Below, one piece after another: positions 23,766 through 33,430 of a stretch of 64,000 nucleotides of DNA. The position numbers and the translations under genes were made by a program. Position 1 is the first letter of the stretch. Each line of letters begins with the position of its first letter. Source of the DNA: Clostridium_AD sp050717635 (GTDB taxonomy: Bacteria > Bacillota > Clostridia > Clostridiales > Clostridiaceae); assembly GCF_050717635.1 (NCBI RefSeq), contig NZ_JBOITO010000013.1:186001-250000 (forward strand). Direction: 5' to 3'. The notes under the pieces are model-generated. The model did not search any database, was not told the DNA's origin, and saw nothing but the letters and a program-made list of their open reading frames with translations.

Positions 23766-26132
23766 ATGAATAGGAAAAAAATATTTTCAATATTATTGGC
23801 ATCAACATTAACATTTACTAGCATAACTTCAACGTTTGCGAAAACTATTACTAATGCTCAACCTCAATCACAAGTTATCTCAACTGTAAACACAAACCCA
23901 TCCCCAAACACAAACATTGCAGTCGATGCACTAAATGTAACAAATGTAGCCAATGCAACAATTAGTAAAGAAGAAAAGAATGTTAAAATAACAAAGGAAA
24001 AAGCAAAAAAAATTGCAAAAGGGATAATAAAAACTTATTTTAATACAGAAATAGATGAGAGTAAATTTAATACGACAAGTAATTTTAACACATCAAATTA
24101 TAATGGGATTCAGAGTAGCTTTTGGGATATTAATTGGGATATGTATAATATATCAAAAAATATTAACATTAGTGTTACCTTAAATGCTGAAACTGGTGAA
24201 GTTATTGGAGCAAACAATTTTGAACGTAAGACAAATGAAGAAAATACAGTTTCAACAATAACCGCTAAGCAAGCAGGGGAAATTAGTGATAATTTTGTTA
24301 AAAAAATTCAACCTAAAAAGTATATTGAATCTATTAAAAAAGATATCAATAATTCAGGGTATTACGGACCACCTAATTATAATTTTAACTATGTAAGTAA
24401 AGTTAATGGCATAGAATTTGATGGCAATTATATTAATATAGAAGTTGACGGGGTAAAAGGTAAGGTAGTTTCTTACTATACTAATTGGGATGCGAATTTG
24501 AAATTCCCAGATATTAAAAAAACAGTAGATTCTAAAACAGCAGTTGAAGCTTTTAAAACAGAAGCTAAAATGTCTTTGAAATACATGGCTTTTGCACAAA
24601 ATTATAAATATTTTGAAAATAAAAGAGAGGTAAAATTATTATATGTTCCAGAATACAGTAAAGGGAATATGTTAGATGCTAAGGATGGTAAGTTTATGGA
24701 CCCCTTTAATAATGGTAACGGAAGTGTAATAAAAGACTTAAATAAGAAAGATAAATCAGACTTTTATAATAAAGTAAAAGTGGTTACCGTTAGGAAAAAG
24801 GCAATAGAAGAAGATGAAGCAGAAACTATAATAAAAAGATTTATAGATGCGATTTATGGTAAGGACTATGTAATTCAAGGGTTATCATATCAAGAAAATA
24901 TTGAAGGCTCTAGTAGTCCTAGTAATAAAACTTGGAATGCATCTTTTAATAAGGGAGAGACAGGAAAATACAACGAAGGTGGGAATATATCAATAGATGC
25001 TTTAACTGGAGGAATAGTAGACTTTTATAAATATTCTAATGAAGAGTATAATGGTAGTGAAAAATTTGAAGCTAAATTATCTTGGGATGAAGCATATGCT
25101 AAGGCACTTGATACAGTTGCAAAATATTATCCGGACAAAGTAAAACAAATAAAAACAGAGCAAATTCATTATAACTCTAGTGATTACGATAAAATGGCGG
25201 AAAGAAATCATTATTTCAACTTTACAAGATTAGAGAATGGTATAGAATTTAATGAAAACAGTGTTAATGTTGGTTTCAGCGCTGTAACTGGCGATATGAA
25301 TAGTTTAAATTGTAATTGGGATAGAACCATTAAATTCCCAGAAATTAAAAATGTCATCAGCGTGAAAAATGCAAGTGATTTAATGTTTAGTAAGTATAAA
25401 CCAGTGCTGGTCTATACACAAATAAATAAAAGTACTAATATAAAAAAACCGGAATTAGAAATGAAACTTGCTTATAAATTAAGTGATAACAAAGGAATAT
25501 ATGAGTATACAAATATTGATGCTCTTACTGGTAAATTATTAAATTACAATGGTGAAAGTGTCGATCAAAATGTAGAGTTGTTTAAAAAACAAATTAAAGG
25601 AAGTAAGGCAGAAAGAGAGTTAAGTATATTAGCATCTAAAGGATTAATAGATACTGCTGATTTTAAATTGAACAAAAAAATTACACAAATCGATTTAATT
25701 AAAATGCTAGTAAATGTAAGAGGGTATACACCATATATGGCAGAAAAAACTGCAGAATTAAAATTTTCAAATATTTCAAAGTCCAATGTAAACTATAAGT
25801 ACCTGCAAATGGCAGTATCCTATGGAATAATGGAAAACTCAGAGGGAAAATTTATAGGAGATAAATTAGTTACTAAAGAAGAACTAGCTAAAACTTTAGT
25901 TAAATATACTAACTATAGTAAATTGGCTGAGCATAGTAAATTGTTTAAAGTTAGTTATAAAGATGCAACTAAAATAAGTAAGGACAATTTAGGATATGTT
26001 GCGATTGCAGAGGCTTTAGGATTTATAAAAATAGAGAATAATGAGTTTAAGCCAAAAGAAAATGTAACAATAGAACAATTAGCTGTAGGTGTATATAATG
26101 CATTTAATAACATAAGAAATACACAATACTAG
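23766..26132 (+). CDS. Secreted YcdB/YcdC-domain protein with C-terminal S-layer homology repeats
   Basis: 788 residues. A classical signal peptide covers residues 1-25 (LLASTLTFTSITSTFA). Two long similar segments follow, each with a PepSY-like helix, a DINWD or NFTRLENGIEFNENSV-type strand pattern, DALTG or NAETGEVIG turns and a NWD...KFPEIK close (about 75-260 and 350-530); these match YcdB/YcdC-type domains. Residues 610-785 hold SLH-like modules (LSILASKGLIDT, YLQMAVSYGIMENSEGKF, VAIAEALGFIKI) that would attach it to secondary wall polymer. Function unknown, possibly a cell-surface peptidase inhibitor or assembly factor. Confidence 0.82.
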   Translation: MNRKKIFSILLASTLTFTSITSTFAKTITNAQPQSQVISTVNTNPSPNTNIAVDALNVTNVANATISKEEKNVKITKEKAKKIAKGIIKTYFNTEIDESKFNTTSNFNTSNYNGIQSSFWDINWDMYNISKNINISVTLNAETGEVIGANNFERKTNEENTVSTITAKQAGEISDNFVKKIQPKKYIESIKKDINNSGYYGPPNYNFNYVSKVNGIEFDGNYINIEVDGVKGKVVSYYTNWDANLKFPDIKKTVDSKTAVEAFKTEAKMSLKYMAFAQNYKYFENKREVKLLYVPEYSKGNMLDAKDGKFMDPFNNGNGSVIKDLNKKDKSDFYNKVKVVTVRKKAIEEDEAETIIKRFIDAIYGKDYVIQGLSYQENIEGSSSPSNKTWNASFNKGETGKYNEGGNISIDALTGGIVDFYKYSNEEYNGSEKFEAKLSWDEAYAKALDTVAKYYPDKVKQIKTEQIHYNSSDYDKMAERNHYFNFTRLENGIEFNENSVNVGFSAVTGDMNSLNCNWDRTIKFPEIKNVISVKNASDLMFSKYKPVLVYTQINKSTNIKKPELEMKLAYKLSDNKGIYEYTNIDALTGKLLNYNGESVDQNVELFKKQIKGSKAERELSILASKGLIDTADFKLNKKITQIDLIKMLVNVRGYTPYMAEKTAELKFSNISKSNVNYKYLQMAVSYGIMENSEGKFIGDKLVTKEELAKTLVKYTNYSKLAEHSKLFKVSYKDATKISKDNLGYVAIAEALGFIKIENNEFKPKENVTIEQLAVGVYNAFNNIRNTQY

Positions 26133-26233
26133 AATAAGGATAAGGAACGGTAGTGCATATATTAATAATAATTTTTGGAGAATATGATATAATATAAGTA
26201 CTAAGAGTAATAAACATAGGTATGGTGATAATT

Positions 26234-26596
26234 ATGACAATATTAGGTGAAATAATATATGAAACTGGGAAAATAGTTGGGAATACTGCTGAGTATAGTA
26301 TTAAAAAAACAGGAAGTATTATATCTACTATAGCAGAAATTTCAGGTAAGAATAAATTAGCGCAAAATACAGTGAAATATAGTACAATTGTCTCTAAAAT
26401 GGTTGGGAAAACTACAAAAATAACCGCAGCAGTAACCGCGGTGCTAGTAGATAAAACTATTGATGGTACTGTTAATGCAGTAAAATATATTGCTGAAAAT
26501 GCTGTAGAAACCAGTGTTAAAGTTTATGGGCAGTCAGATAAATTCTATGATGAAGATAAATATATAGAAGCTGATTATATAATTATAGATGAATAG
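26234..26596 (+). CDS. Small protein of unknown function
   Basis: About 120 residues, Lys/Ile/Thr-rich, with repeated amphipathic helices (YSIKKTGSIISTIAEISGK, KTTKITAAVTAVLVDKTI) and an acidic C-terminus. No signal peptide or conserved catalytic residues. The alternating glycine, alanine and valine pattern could allow membrane association. An in-frame ATG lies four codons earlier at 26222; I prefer 26234, which has GGTGAT at a better distance. Not recognised. Confidence 0.55.
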   Translation: MTILGEIIYETGKIVGNTAEYSIKKTGSIISTIAEISGKNKLAQNTVKYSTIVSKMVGKTTKITAAVTAVLVDKTIDGTVNAVKYIAENAVETSVKVYGQSDKFYDEDKYIEADYIIIDE

Positions 26597-26908
26597 TGTA
26601 TAATATGTTAAAAAATATACTTTAGTGTAGTATTAGAATTTAAAAAATTTACTTTGCAAATATATATTTTAGTGTTATAATTTATAACGAGAGTAAATAT
26701 GAAATATAGCTATGAGAAATGAGAGCCACACTAATGAATCTATGAATAATAGATTTATACGGTGTGGTTTTTTGTATTTTAATTCTAAAACTAAAAACAG
26801 TGCAAATAAAACTAAAAAATAGTGAATATAAGGTATAATTAATATGTGTGATATTTTTAGTTTACTATAAAGTTATTATTACAAATTAATAAATAGGGGG
26901 ATTGGGTT
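26597..26908. other. Intergenic region holding an orphan promoter-terminator unit
   Basis: About 310 bases without a protein gene. The left half contains a promoter-like pair and a terminator-like hairpin (listed as a candidate small RNA). The right half is plain AT-rich sequence leading to an AGGGGG ribosome site for the hydrolase. Confidence 0.55.
26688..26775 (+). ncRNA. Candidate small RNA or attenuated leader
   Basis: TTGCAA (26654-26659) and TATAAT (26676-26681), 16 bases apart, form a good vegetative promoter. About 45 bases later, CCACAC (26726-26731) pairs with GTGTGG (26762-26767), enclosing AATCTAT/ATAGATT, and is followed by TTTTTTG. Together these predict a transcript of roughly 90 bases that contains no open reading frame with a ribosome site. 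It could also be an attenuated leader of the hydrolase gene at 26909. No known RNA family is recognised. Confidence 0.45.
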
Positions 26909-27841
26909 ATGAGAGCAGAAAACTTTACTTTTGTGGATGAGAGTGATTTAACTATATTTGTATACAAATGGTTACCGGATGAGAATGTGAAAGTTAAGGG
27001 TATAATTCAGATAGCACATGGGATGGCAGAAACAGCAGTAAGATATCAAGGGTTTGCAAATGCCTTAACGAATGAGGGGTTTATTGTTTACGCCAATGAC
27101 CACAGAGGACATGGGAAGACTGCTGGTGCAATTGAAAAACTAGGAGACTTAGGCGAAGATGGTTTTAACTCAATGGTTGAAAATATGCATGGACTAAATA
27201 AAATAATTAAAGAAGAAAATTCTAACTTGCCTGTACTCTTATTTGGGCATAGCATGGGATCTTTTTTAACACAAAGATATATATGTTTATATGGAAGTGA
27301 ATTAAGGGGTGCAATTCTTTCGGGATCTTGTGGAAAGCAGGGAATTATTATAGATATAGCTAGACTAATAGCTAAAGGAGAAATTCGAAAAATAGGAAGA
27401 AGTGGCAAAAGTAACAAATTAGATAAATTATCTTTTGGGAGCTATAATAATTCTTTTAAGCCAAATAGAACAGCTTTTGATTGGTTGTCTAGGGATAACA
27501 AAGAAGTGGATAAATATATAGCGGATCCATTTTGTGGAACGGTTTTTACAGCAGGTTTTTTTTATGACTTTTTAGGTGGGATTAAGAGTATAGCGGATAA
27601 TACGCAAATTAATAGAGTTCCAAAAGATTTACCTATATATATTTTATCTGGAGATAAAGATCCAGTAGGAAAAAATGGCAAGGGTGTTTTAAAACTTTAT
27701 AATACTTATAAAGAACATGGAATCGTGGATTTAACTTATAAACTTTATAAAGATGGAAGACATGAGAGTCTTAATGAAATTAATAAGGAAGAAGTGATTT
27801 TAGATATAATAAAATGGCTTAATTTGCATGTGAATATGTAG
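26909..27841 (+). CDS. Alpha/beta hydrolase, lysophospholipase/monoacylglycerol-lipase type
   Basis: 310 residues of the Hydrolase_4 family. It has the oxyanion-region IIQIAHGMAE, NDHRGHGKT, the nucleophile elbow GHSMGS with Ser115, a catalytic Asp in SGDKDPVG and the His in DGRHESLNE. No signal peptide, so it is cytoplasmic. Substrates are typically monoacylglycerols or lysophospholipids, but specificity is unproven. Ribosome site AGGGGG. Monocistronic, with a GC-rich terminator. Confidence 0.9.
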   Translation: MRAENFTFVDESDLTIFVYKWLPDENVKVKGIIQIAHGMAETAVRYQGFANALTNEGFIVYANDHRGHGKTAGAIEKLGDLGEDGFNSMVENMHGLNKIIKEENSNLPVLLFGHSMGSFLTQRYICLYGSELRGAILSGSCGKQGIIIDIARLIAKGEIRKIGRSGKSNKLDKLSFGSYNNSFKPNRTAFDWLSRDNKEVDKYIADPFCGTVFTAGFFYDFLGGIKSIADNTQINRVPKDLPIYILSGDKDPVGKNGKGVLKLYNTYKEHGIVDLTYKLYKDGRHESLNEINKEEVILDIIKWLNLHVNM

Positions 27842-27849
27842 TTTAATAA

Positions 27850-27885
27850 AAAAAGAGGCGATGACCTAGCCATCGCCTCTTTTAA
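27850..27885. terminator. Bidirectional terminator
   Basis: AAAAGAGGCGATG (27851-27863) pairs with its complement at 27871-27883 around a 7-base loop. It separates the hydrolase from the convergent hydrogenase operon. Confidence 0.93.
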
Positions 27886-27895
27886 ATTTGATGTT

Positions 27896-29674
27896 TTATT
27901 TCCTAGGTTCATAGTTTTTCATTTTTTGATACTTACGATTAACATAATGAGTATGGAGTAAATCTTTAGCTTTTTCTCCATAAGGTTCTCCTAAGTATTC
28001 ATTATAAAGCTTTAGAATAGAGGGGTTTTCATGAGATTTTTTTATGGCTTTATTTTTATCTTCTTTATATATAGCATCTATTCTCTTTTGGAGTATATCA
28101 CTATTACCGTAAATATAGGGTTGCCCACCACCACCAATGCAACCACCTGGACATGCCATGATTTCGATTATATGATAGGTAGATTCACCACTTTTTATGG
28201 ATTCAAGTAGTTTTCTTGCATTACCTAGCCCATTGGTTACTGCTACATTTACGTTCATGTCTTTTATCTTAATAGTTGCTTTTTTAGTACCTTCAAGTCC
28301 TCTAATCGAGTGGAATTGTAACGCTGGACCAGTTTCACCTGTAATCCACTCATAAGCAGTACGGACAGCGGCTTCTAAAACTCCACCAGAAGCTCCGAAA
28401 ATAACTCCAGCTCCGGTGGATTCTCCTAATGGATCATCAAAATTACCATCTTCTAAAGAGGTAAATTCAATACCCGCCTCTTTAATCATTTTTGCCAGTT
28501 CCCTAGTGGATATTACAATATCTACATCTCTTAAATTATCATGCTTTAGCTCATCTCTAGCTGCTTCATATTTCTTTGCAAGGCAAGGCATAACAGATAC
28601 TACTATCATTTTTCTTGGATCAATATTCATTTTTTCTGCAAAATATGTTTTGGCTATAACTCCAAACATTTGGTGAGGCGATTTACAAGTTGAAGGAATA
28701 TCTAGCATTTCAGGGTAGTCATGTTCTAACATATTTATCCATGCTGGGCAGCAGCTTGTGAGTATAGGGAGTGTACCACCATGTTCTAGCCTATGTACAA
28801 GTTCACTAGCTTCTTCCACTATAGTTAAGTCAGCTGCAAAGTCTGTATCAAAAACATAATCAAAACCTAGAGCACGCAAGGCAGATACCATTTTACCAGT
28901 AACTAGAGTGCCAGGTTCTAAACCAAAGGATTCTCCAAGAGCAGCTCTTATGGCCGGTGCAGTTTGTACTACCACAATTTTATCAGGGTCGGCTATAGCG
29001 TCCCATACATCGTTCATGAAATGTACTTCTGTTAATGCTGCAGTTGGGCATACAGCAACACACTGGCCACAGAAAGTACAGTTGGTTTCAGCTAAGGGTG
29101 CGTTAAAAGCAGGGGCTACATTGGTTATAAAACCTCTGTTAATTCCAGACAGTACATTACAGGTTTGAACTTCATTACACATAGTTTCACAACGCCGGCA
29201 CAAAACACATTTGTTTAAGTTTCTAATAATAGAATAACTTGAGTTGTCTACATCATAATGGGACATTTTACCTTCGTATTTAATTTCTCGAATGTCAAGC
29301 TCTGCAGCAAGCGATTGAAGCTCACACTGAAGATTTTTCTCGCATAATAAACATTCTTTAGGATGATTAGATAGAAGGAGCTCAACTATTGCTCTACGTG
29401 ATTTTATAGCCCTAATAGAATTTGTTATTACAACCATTCCATTAGTTACAGGAGTGGAACATGCAGGAGCTAAATTCCTACGTCCTTCCACCTCTACAAC
29501 GCATACTCTGCAAGAGCCAGGGTCATTTATAGTTCTGTCATCATGAAGCTTAAAGTGACATAGTGTTGGTATATGAATATTAAGGCTTTCTGCAGCAGTT
29601 AGTATAGTAGTACCCTCTGCTGCTTTAGTTTCTATACCATTTATAGTTAAAGTTACTGAGTTCAAATTTATCAC
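27896..29674 (-). CDS. hydA: [FeFe] hydrogenase catalytic subunit (HydA/HndD type)
   Basis: 592 residues. Domain order: N-terminal [2Fe-2S] ferredoxin domain, the His/Cys [4Fe-4S] site (His104, Cys108, Cys111, Cys117), a two-cluster ferredoxin domain (CVLCRRCETMC and CTFCGQCVAVC at 156-209), then the H-cluster domain with TSCCPAW at 306-312, MPCLAKK at 362-368 and MACPGGCIGGGGQP at 506-519. A short small-subunit-like tail follows. It evolves or consumes H2. With the NuoF- and NuoE-like genes upstream it forms a trimeric NAD-linked hydrogenase, a type known to bifurcate electrons between NADH and ferredoxin. It is the last gene of the operon. Confidence 0.96.
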   Translation of the reverse strand: MINLNSVTLTINGIETKAAEGTTILTAAESLNIHIPTLCHFKLHDDRTINDPGSCRVCVVEVEGRRNLAPACSTPVTNGMVVITNSIRAIKSRRAIVELLLSNHPKECLLCEKNLQCELQSLAAELDIREIKYEGKMSHYDVDNSSYSIIRNLNKCVLCRRCETMCNEVQTCNVLSGINRGFITNVAPAFNAPLAETNCTFCGQCVAVCPTAALTEVHFMNDVWDAIADPDKIVVVQTAPAIRAALGESFGLEPGTLVTGKMVSALRALGFDYVFDTDFAADLTIVEEASELVHRLEHGGTLPILTSCCPAWINMLEHDYPEMLDIPSTCKSPHQMFGVIAKTYFAEKMNIDPRKMIVVSVMPCLAKKYEAARDELKHDNLRDVDIVISTRELAKMIKEAGIEFTSLEDGNFDDPLGESTGAGVIFGASGGVLEAAVRTAYEWITGETGPALQFHSIRGLEGTKKATIKIKDMNVNVAVTNGLGNARKLLESIKSGESTYHIIEIMACPGGCIGGGGQPYIYGNSDILQKRIDAIYKEDKNKAIKKSHENPSILKLYNEYLGEPYGEKAKDLLHTHYVNRKYQKMKNYEPRK

Positions 29675-29686
29675 CTCTCTTTTGTA

Positions 29687-31582
29687 TTACTTTCGTATTA
29701 TGGCATTTACAGGGCATACTTCATAACATGAACCACATTTAATACATCTATTCTGGTCAATAATATGTAGCTCTTTAACTTTTCCACTTATACAGGTAAC
29801 GGGGCAAATTTTAGCACATCGGGTACAACCTATACATTTATCTGTAATGTCATACATTAACAAGTCTTTACATACTCCAGCAGGGCAGTGATGATCTTTT
29901 ACGTGAGCATTAAATTCCTCTTCAAAATACTTTAAATTACTTAGAATGGGATTTGGAGATGTTTGGCCAAGACCACAAAGGGAAGTATCTTTTATAATTT
30001 TACCAAGTTCCCGTATATTAGATATATCTCTTTGTGTAGCAGTACCTTTTGTTATTTTTTCGGCTATTTCGTACAGTCTAGTATTTCCTATTCTACAAGG
30101 AGTACATTTACCACAGGACTCTTCTAAAGTAAATTGAAGATAGAATTTTGCAATATCCACCATGCAATTATCTTCGTCCATTACAATCATTCCACCGGAG
30201 CCCATCATGGATCCTATGGAATTTAGGGATTCGTAGTCTATGGGCGTATCTAAAAGTGAGGCAGGAATGCATCCGCCAGAAGGTCCGCCAGTCTGAACTG
30301 CCTTGAATTTACGTCCATTTTTAATACCTCCACCAATATCATATATGATTTCACGGAGTGTAGTTCCCATTGGAACTTCGACGAGTCCCACATTATTTAT
30401 TTTTCCTGCAAGAGCGAAAACTTTAGTTCCTTTAGAAGTTTTTGTTCCTATAGAGCTAAACCACTTTGCGCCATTATTTATAATTGCAGGTATTAGGGCG
30501 AAGGTTTCTACATTGTTAACGGAGGTTGGTTTATCCCAAAGACCACTCTGAGCTGGGAAGGGAGGCTTGTTAGTTGGTTCGCCACGATATCCTTCAATAG
30601 ACTGAATAAGAGCAGTTTCTTCTCCACAAACAAAGGCACCTGCACCATATTTTAAGTACACATCGAAGTTAAAGTTAGTTCCTAAAATATTGTTACCCAA
30701 AAGACCATACGAGCGGGCCTGATTAATAGCTATTTTAAGTCTATCAATGGCTAAGGGATATTCAGCTCTTATGTATATGTAACCAATAGAGGCACCTATA
30801 GAGTATCCAGCGATAGCCATGGCTTCTAGTACGCTGTGAGGATCACCTTCTAGTATGGAACGATCCATAAAAGCACCAGGATCTCCTTCATCTGCATTAC
30901 ATATAATATACTTTTGATCTGCTTTATAGCTCTTAGCAAAAGACCACTTTTTACCTGTAGGGAAACCACCGCCTCCACGTCCACGAAGCCCAGAATCAGA
31001 AATTAGACCAATAATATCATCTTGGGACATGGAAGTAATCACTTTACCAAGCGCCATGTAACCTTGTTCAGCAATTGATTCTCTTATATCTTCAGGATTA
31101 ATAAGACCGCAATTTCTAAGTGCAATTCTGTGTTGTTTTTTATAAAAGGACATTTCATCTTGCCTTTTAACCTTTTGCTTTAGAGTTGGTTCTTCGTATA
31201 ATAACCTTTCGATTACGTTACCTTTAAGTAAATGTTGTTGTACTATATCCTCTGTATCCTCAGGTTTTACTTGAATATAAAACACATTATCAGGGTCTAT
31301 TTTAACAATAGGACCTTTTTCGCAAAAACCAAAACAACCGGTTATATGTACTTTTACTTCTTGGCCCAGGCCTGCTTCTTTAATTTTTGTATTCAAGTTA
31401 TCAATAATAAGTGCACTATCAGAAGACTGGCAACCGGTTCCACTGCAGACTAATATATCACGGTTACATCTAGTGTGTTCCACACTTAATTCCTCTTTAT
31501 GAGAAAATTTTCTAAGGCCTAATAGTTTAGTGAAATCCTCATGAGCTTTTGCAAGTTCCTTAAAAGAATTTATTTTATTCAA
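29687..31582 (-). CDS. hydB: NuoF-like diaphorase subunit of the trimeric hydrogenase (HydB/HndC type)
   Basis: 631 residues. The N-terminus carries a thioredoxin-like [2Fe-2S] domain (CSGTGCQSSDS and ITGCFGFCEKGP, about 46-105). The NuoF core binds NADH and FMN (GRGGGGFPTGKKW and CNADEGDPGAFMDRS) and has the [4Fe-4S] motif ESCGKCTPCRIG. The C-terminus adds a two-cluster ferredoxin (CIGCTRCAKICP, CIKCGSCYEVCP). This composition is that of HydB in electron-bifurcating [FeFe] hydrogenases, which takes electrons to and from NAD(H). It follows the NuoE-like gene and precedes hydA by 12 bases. Confidence 0.95.
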   Translation of the reverse strand: MNKINSFKELAKAHEDFTKLLGLRKFSHKEELSVEHTRCNRDILVCSGTGCQSSDSALIIDNLNTKIKEAGLGQEVKVHITGCFGFCEKGPIVKIDPDNVFYIQVKPEDTEDIVQQHLLKGNVIERLLYEEPTLKQKVKRQDEMSFYKKQHRIALRNCGLINPEDIRESIAEQGYMALGKVITSMSQDDIIGLISDSGLRGRGGGGFPTGKKWSFAKSYKADQKYIICNADEGDPGAFMDRSILEGDPHSVLEAMAIAGYSIGASIGYIYIRAEYPLAIDRLKIAINQARSYGLLGNNILGTNFNFDVYLKYGAGAFVCGEETALIQSIEGYRGEPTNKPPFPAQSGLWDKPTSVNNVETFALIPAIINNGAKWFSSIGTKTSKGTKVFALAGKINNVGLVEVPMGTTLREIIYDIGGGIKNGRKFKAVQTGGPSGGCIPASLLDTPIDYESLNSIGSMMGSGGMIVMDEDNCMVDIAKFYLQFTLEESCGKCTPCRIGNTRLYEIAEKITKGTATQRDISNIRELGKIIKDTSLCGLGQTSPNPILSNLKYFEEEFNAHVKDHHCPAGVCKDLLMYDITDKCIGCTRCAKICPVTCISGKVKELHIIDQNRCIKCGSCYEVCPVNAIIRK

Positions 31583-31605
31583 GGTTAAATCCTCCTCACT
31601 TATTT

Positions 31606-32085
31606 TTAATCTGAGTACTCTTCTAAAATTTTAATTACATCATTGGTTTTAAAATGACCATAAACTTTACCGTTAACAGTCACCACTGGAGCAAGTCCGC
31701 AGGCACCGATGCATCTAAGAGTTTCGATAGTATATTTTTTATCCGGTGTAGTTTCTCCAGCAGATATTTTGAGCCTTCTTTCAAATTCACCTAGTATATC
31801 TGCTGCTCCTCGCACAAAGCAAGCGGTTCCAGTGCATACATTTATAACATATTTACCTCTAGGAACCGTAGTGAAGTATGAGTAAAAAGTTACAACTCCA
31901 TATACTGAAGCAGTAGGTACATGCAATTTTTCTCCAACAAAATCCTGAACTTCATCAGGCAGGTAGCCAAATATTTGTTGCGCCTTATGTAAGACTTCAA
32001 TTAGAGAGCTACGGTCATTAGGTACAGTTTCTATAAAATCTTCTAACTTTATAAATTTTTCATTAGACAAGTTTTCTGAGCACAC
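31606..32085 (-). CDS. hydC: NuoE-like [2Fe-2S] subunit of the trimeric hydrogenase (HydC/HndA type)
   Basis: 159 residues with an N-terminal helical part (LIEVLHKAQQIFGYLPDEVQ) and a thioredoxin-like ferredoxin domain whose four cluster ligands are in VCTGTACFVRGA and LRCIGACGLAP. It starts with GTG at 32085 behind AAGGAGAC. It is the first gene of the hydC-hydB-hydA operon, which encodes the small subunit bridging to the diaphorase. No Rex-type operator is obvious upstream. Confidence 0.95.
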   Translation of the reverse strand: MCSENLSNEKFIKLEDFIETVPNDRSSLIEVLHKAQQIFGYLPDEVQDFVGEKLHVPTASVYGVVTFYSYFTTVPRGKYVINVCTGTACFVRGAADILGEFERRLKISAGETTPDKKYTIETLRCIGACGLAPVVTVNGKVYGHFKTNDVIKILEEYSD

Positions 32086-32204
32086 TATATAAGTCTCCTT
32101 TCTATTTTACAGGGTATACAATAATTATTAATCTCAAGAAAATATTAGGTAAACACCAATTACTAGTATTTCCAATATGTAAGAAAATATCCTAATGAAA
32201 ATAA

Positions 32205-32235
32205 TTAAAGCCTCACTTTCTGTGAGGCTTACGAG
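32205..32235 (-). terminator. Terminator of the 32308-33339 gene
   Basis: AAGCCTCAC and GTGAGGCTT (about 32209-32231) around a 5-base loop. On the minus strand the stem is followed by TTTAATTATTTT. Confidence 0.75.
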
Positions 32236-32307
32236 AATTTTATATTTACAAAAGAAGAAATTCTAAATAGTATTTAGGATGTATGGAGAGAAAAACGGGC
32301 TTATCAT

Positions 32308-33339
32308 TTAAATGGTTATTAGTTCTTCCGGTATTTGCATGAACCATGAGAACAATTCAACATCAATGCTACCATTAAAATCTTTTTCTACTGGTTTAAT
32401 CATGTCTGTTCGACTTTCAAATCCATTAGTTCCAAGTTTTTTGTCCGATGTAAAACACATACCGAATGAAGAATCTTTACGTATTGGTCTTTCATCCAAG
32501 TATTCTTTGGAATAAAAGTTGAGTTGCACATTATTCTCGCTTTCATATTCAAGCATGGCTAAGTTCATTCCTTTTGGACAAATTTCACCCAGATTATTTA
32601 GATAGTCCTCTTTCATTTGAGCAATCTGTTCTTTTGGAAAATTTGGCATACGCTCATGCTTAAAAATACGATTTGCATCTTCCCAGATATCATAATGCTC
32701 TATTTTATCAATATAATAAATGTGGTTTTTCTTTTCTATAGAGTCGTAGAAATGAAATTTAGTACCTTTTTCTATTTCACCGAAATTTAAGCGTATTGGC
32801 TGATTTATTAGAACCTGCTTACACTCTGTACTAATTTTTAAAGTAATATCTAATTTTTTTGACAAATCTATTGTAGGAAACTTTTCGCTTTCATTTTGCA
32901 CATAAGTTGCTATAACTATATTAGCTAAATTAATTTCATCCCAATTTGTTGTAACCATTCCATTATCGATAAAATGCTGTAGTTGCATATACCCTTTATA
33001 ATCTATATCACACATAGGACTTGCGCTTGAAGATATAAATGTCAGCTTATGATTTTGAATCATTATTTCAGATATATAGATATTTGGCGGAGAATTTATT
33101 TCTTTACTAATATTATTAATCATTTCATCACGGTTGGAGGTGTAATCTGTTTTTTCTTCTAAATCTATTCCTTCATAAGTTGCGCAAGGCAATTGATACA
33201 TTGCCCATAATACATTCCTGTGTTCTTCAGAAGTTATAGAAATTAGCTGGACGTCAATGCCCCTGATTTTTACAGCTTTATTCAAGAAAATTTCTTTGAT
33301 AGGTAAAAGCATATTTTGTTTTAAATCTTTTAAAAGCAT
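32308..33339 (-). CDS. Protein of unknown function (343 residues)
   Basis: A soluble-looking 343-residue protein with no signal peptide or membrane segment. The first 50 residues resemble a small beta domain (NKAVKIRGIDVQLISITS); the middle has alternating strands (IYISEIMIQNHKLTFISS). No catalytic motif or metal-binding pattern stands out. It could be an enzyme accessory or an uncharacterised clostridial family. A good ribosome site (AAAGGAGAT) precedes the ATG. Monocistronic, between the hydrogenase operon and an HsmA-like gene. Confidence 0.65.
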   Translation of the reverse strand: MLLKDLKQNMLLPIKEIFLNKAVKIRGIDVQLISITSEEHRNVLWAMYQLPCATYEGIDLEEKTDYTSNRDEMINNISKEINSPPNIYISEIMIQNHKLTFISSSASPMCDIDYKGYMQLQHFIDNGMVTTNWDEINLANIVIATYVQNESEKFPTIDLSKKLDITLKISTECKQVLINQPIRLNFGEIEKGTKFHFYDSIEKKNHIYYIDKIEHYDIWEDANRIFKHERMPNFPKEQIAQMKEDYLNNLGEICPKGMNLAMLEYESENNVQLNFYSKEYLDERPIRKDSSFGMCFTSDKKLGTNGFESRTDMIKPVEKDFNGSIDVELFSWFMQIPEELITI

Positions 33340-33430
33340 AGTTTATCTCCTTTATCAAATATAAATAGTATTTTAAATATAGCAAAATAATAATGGAAAA
33401 GAAGAGGTTCTATATGTAACTTATATAGGT

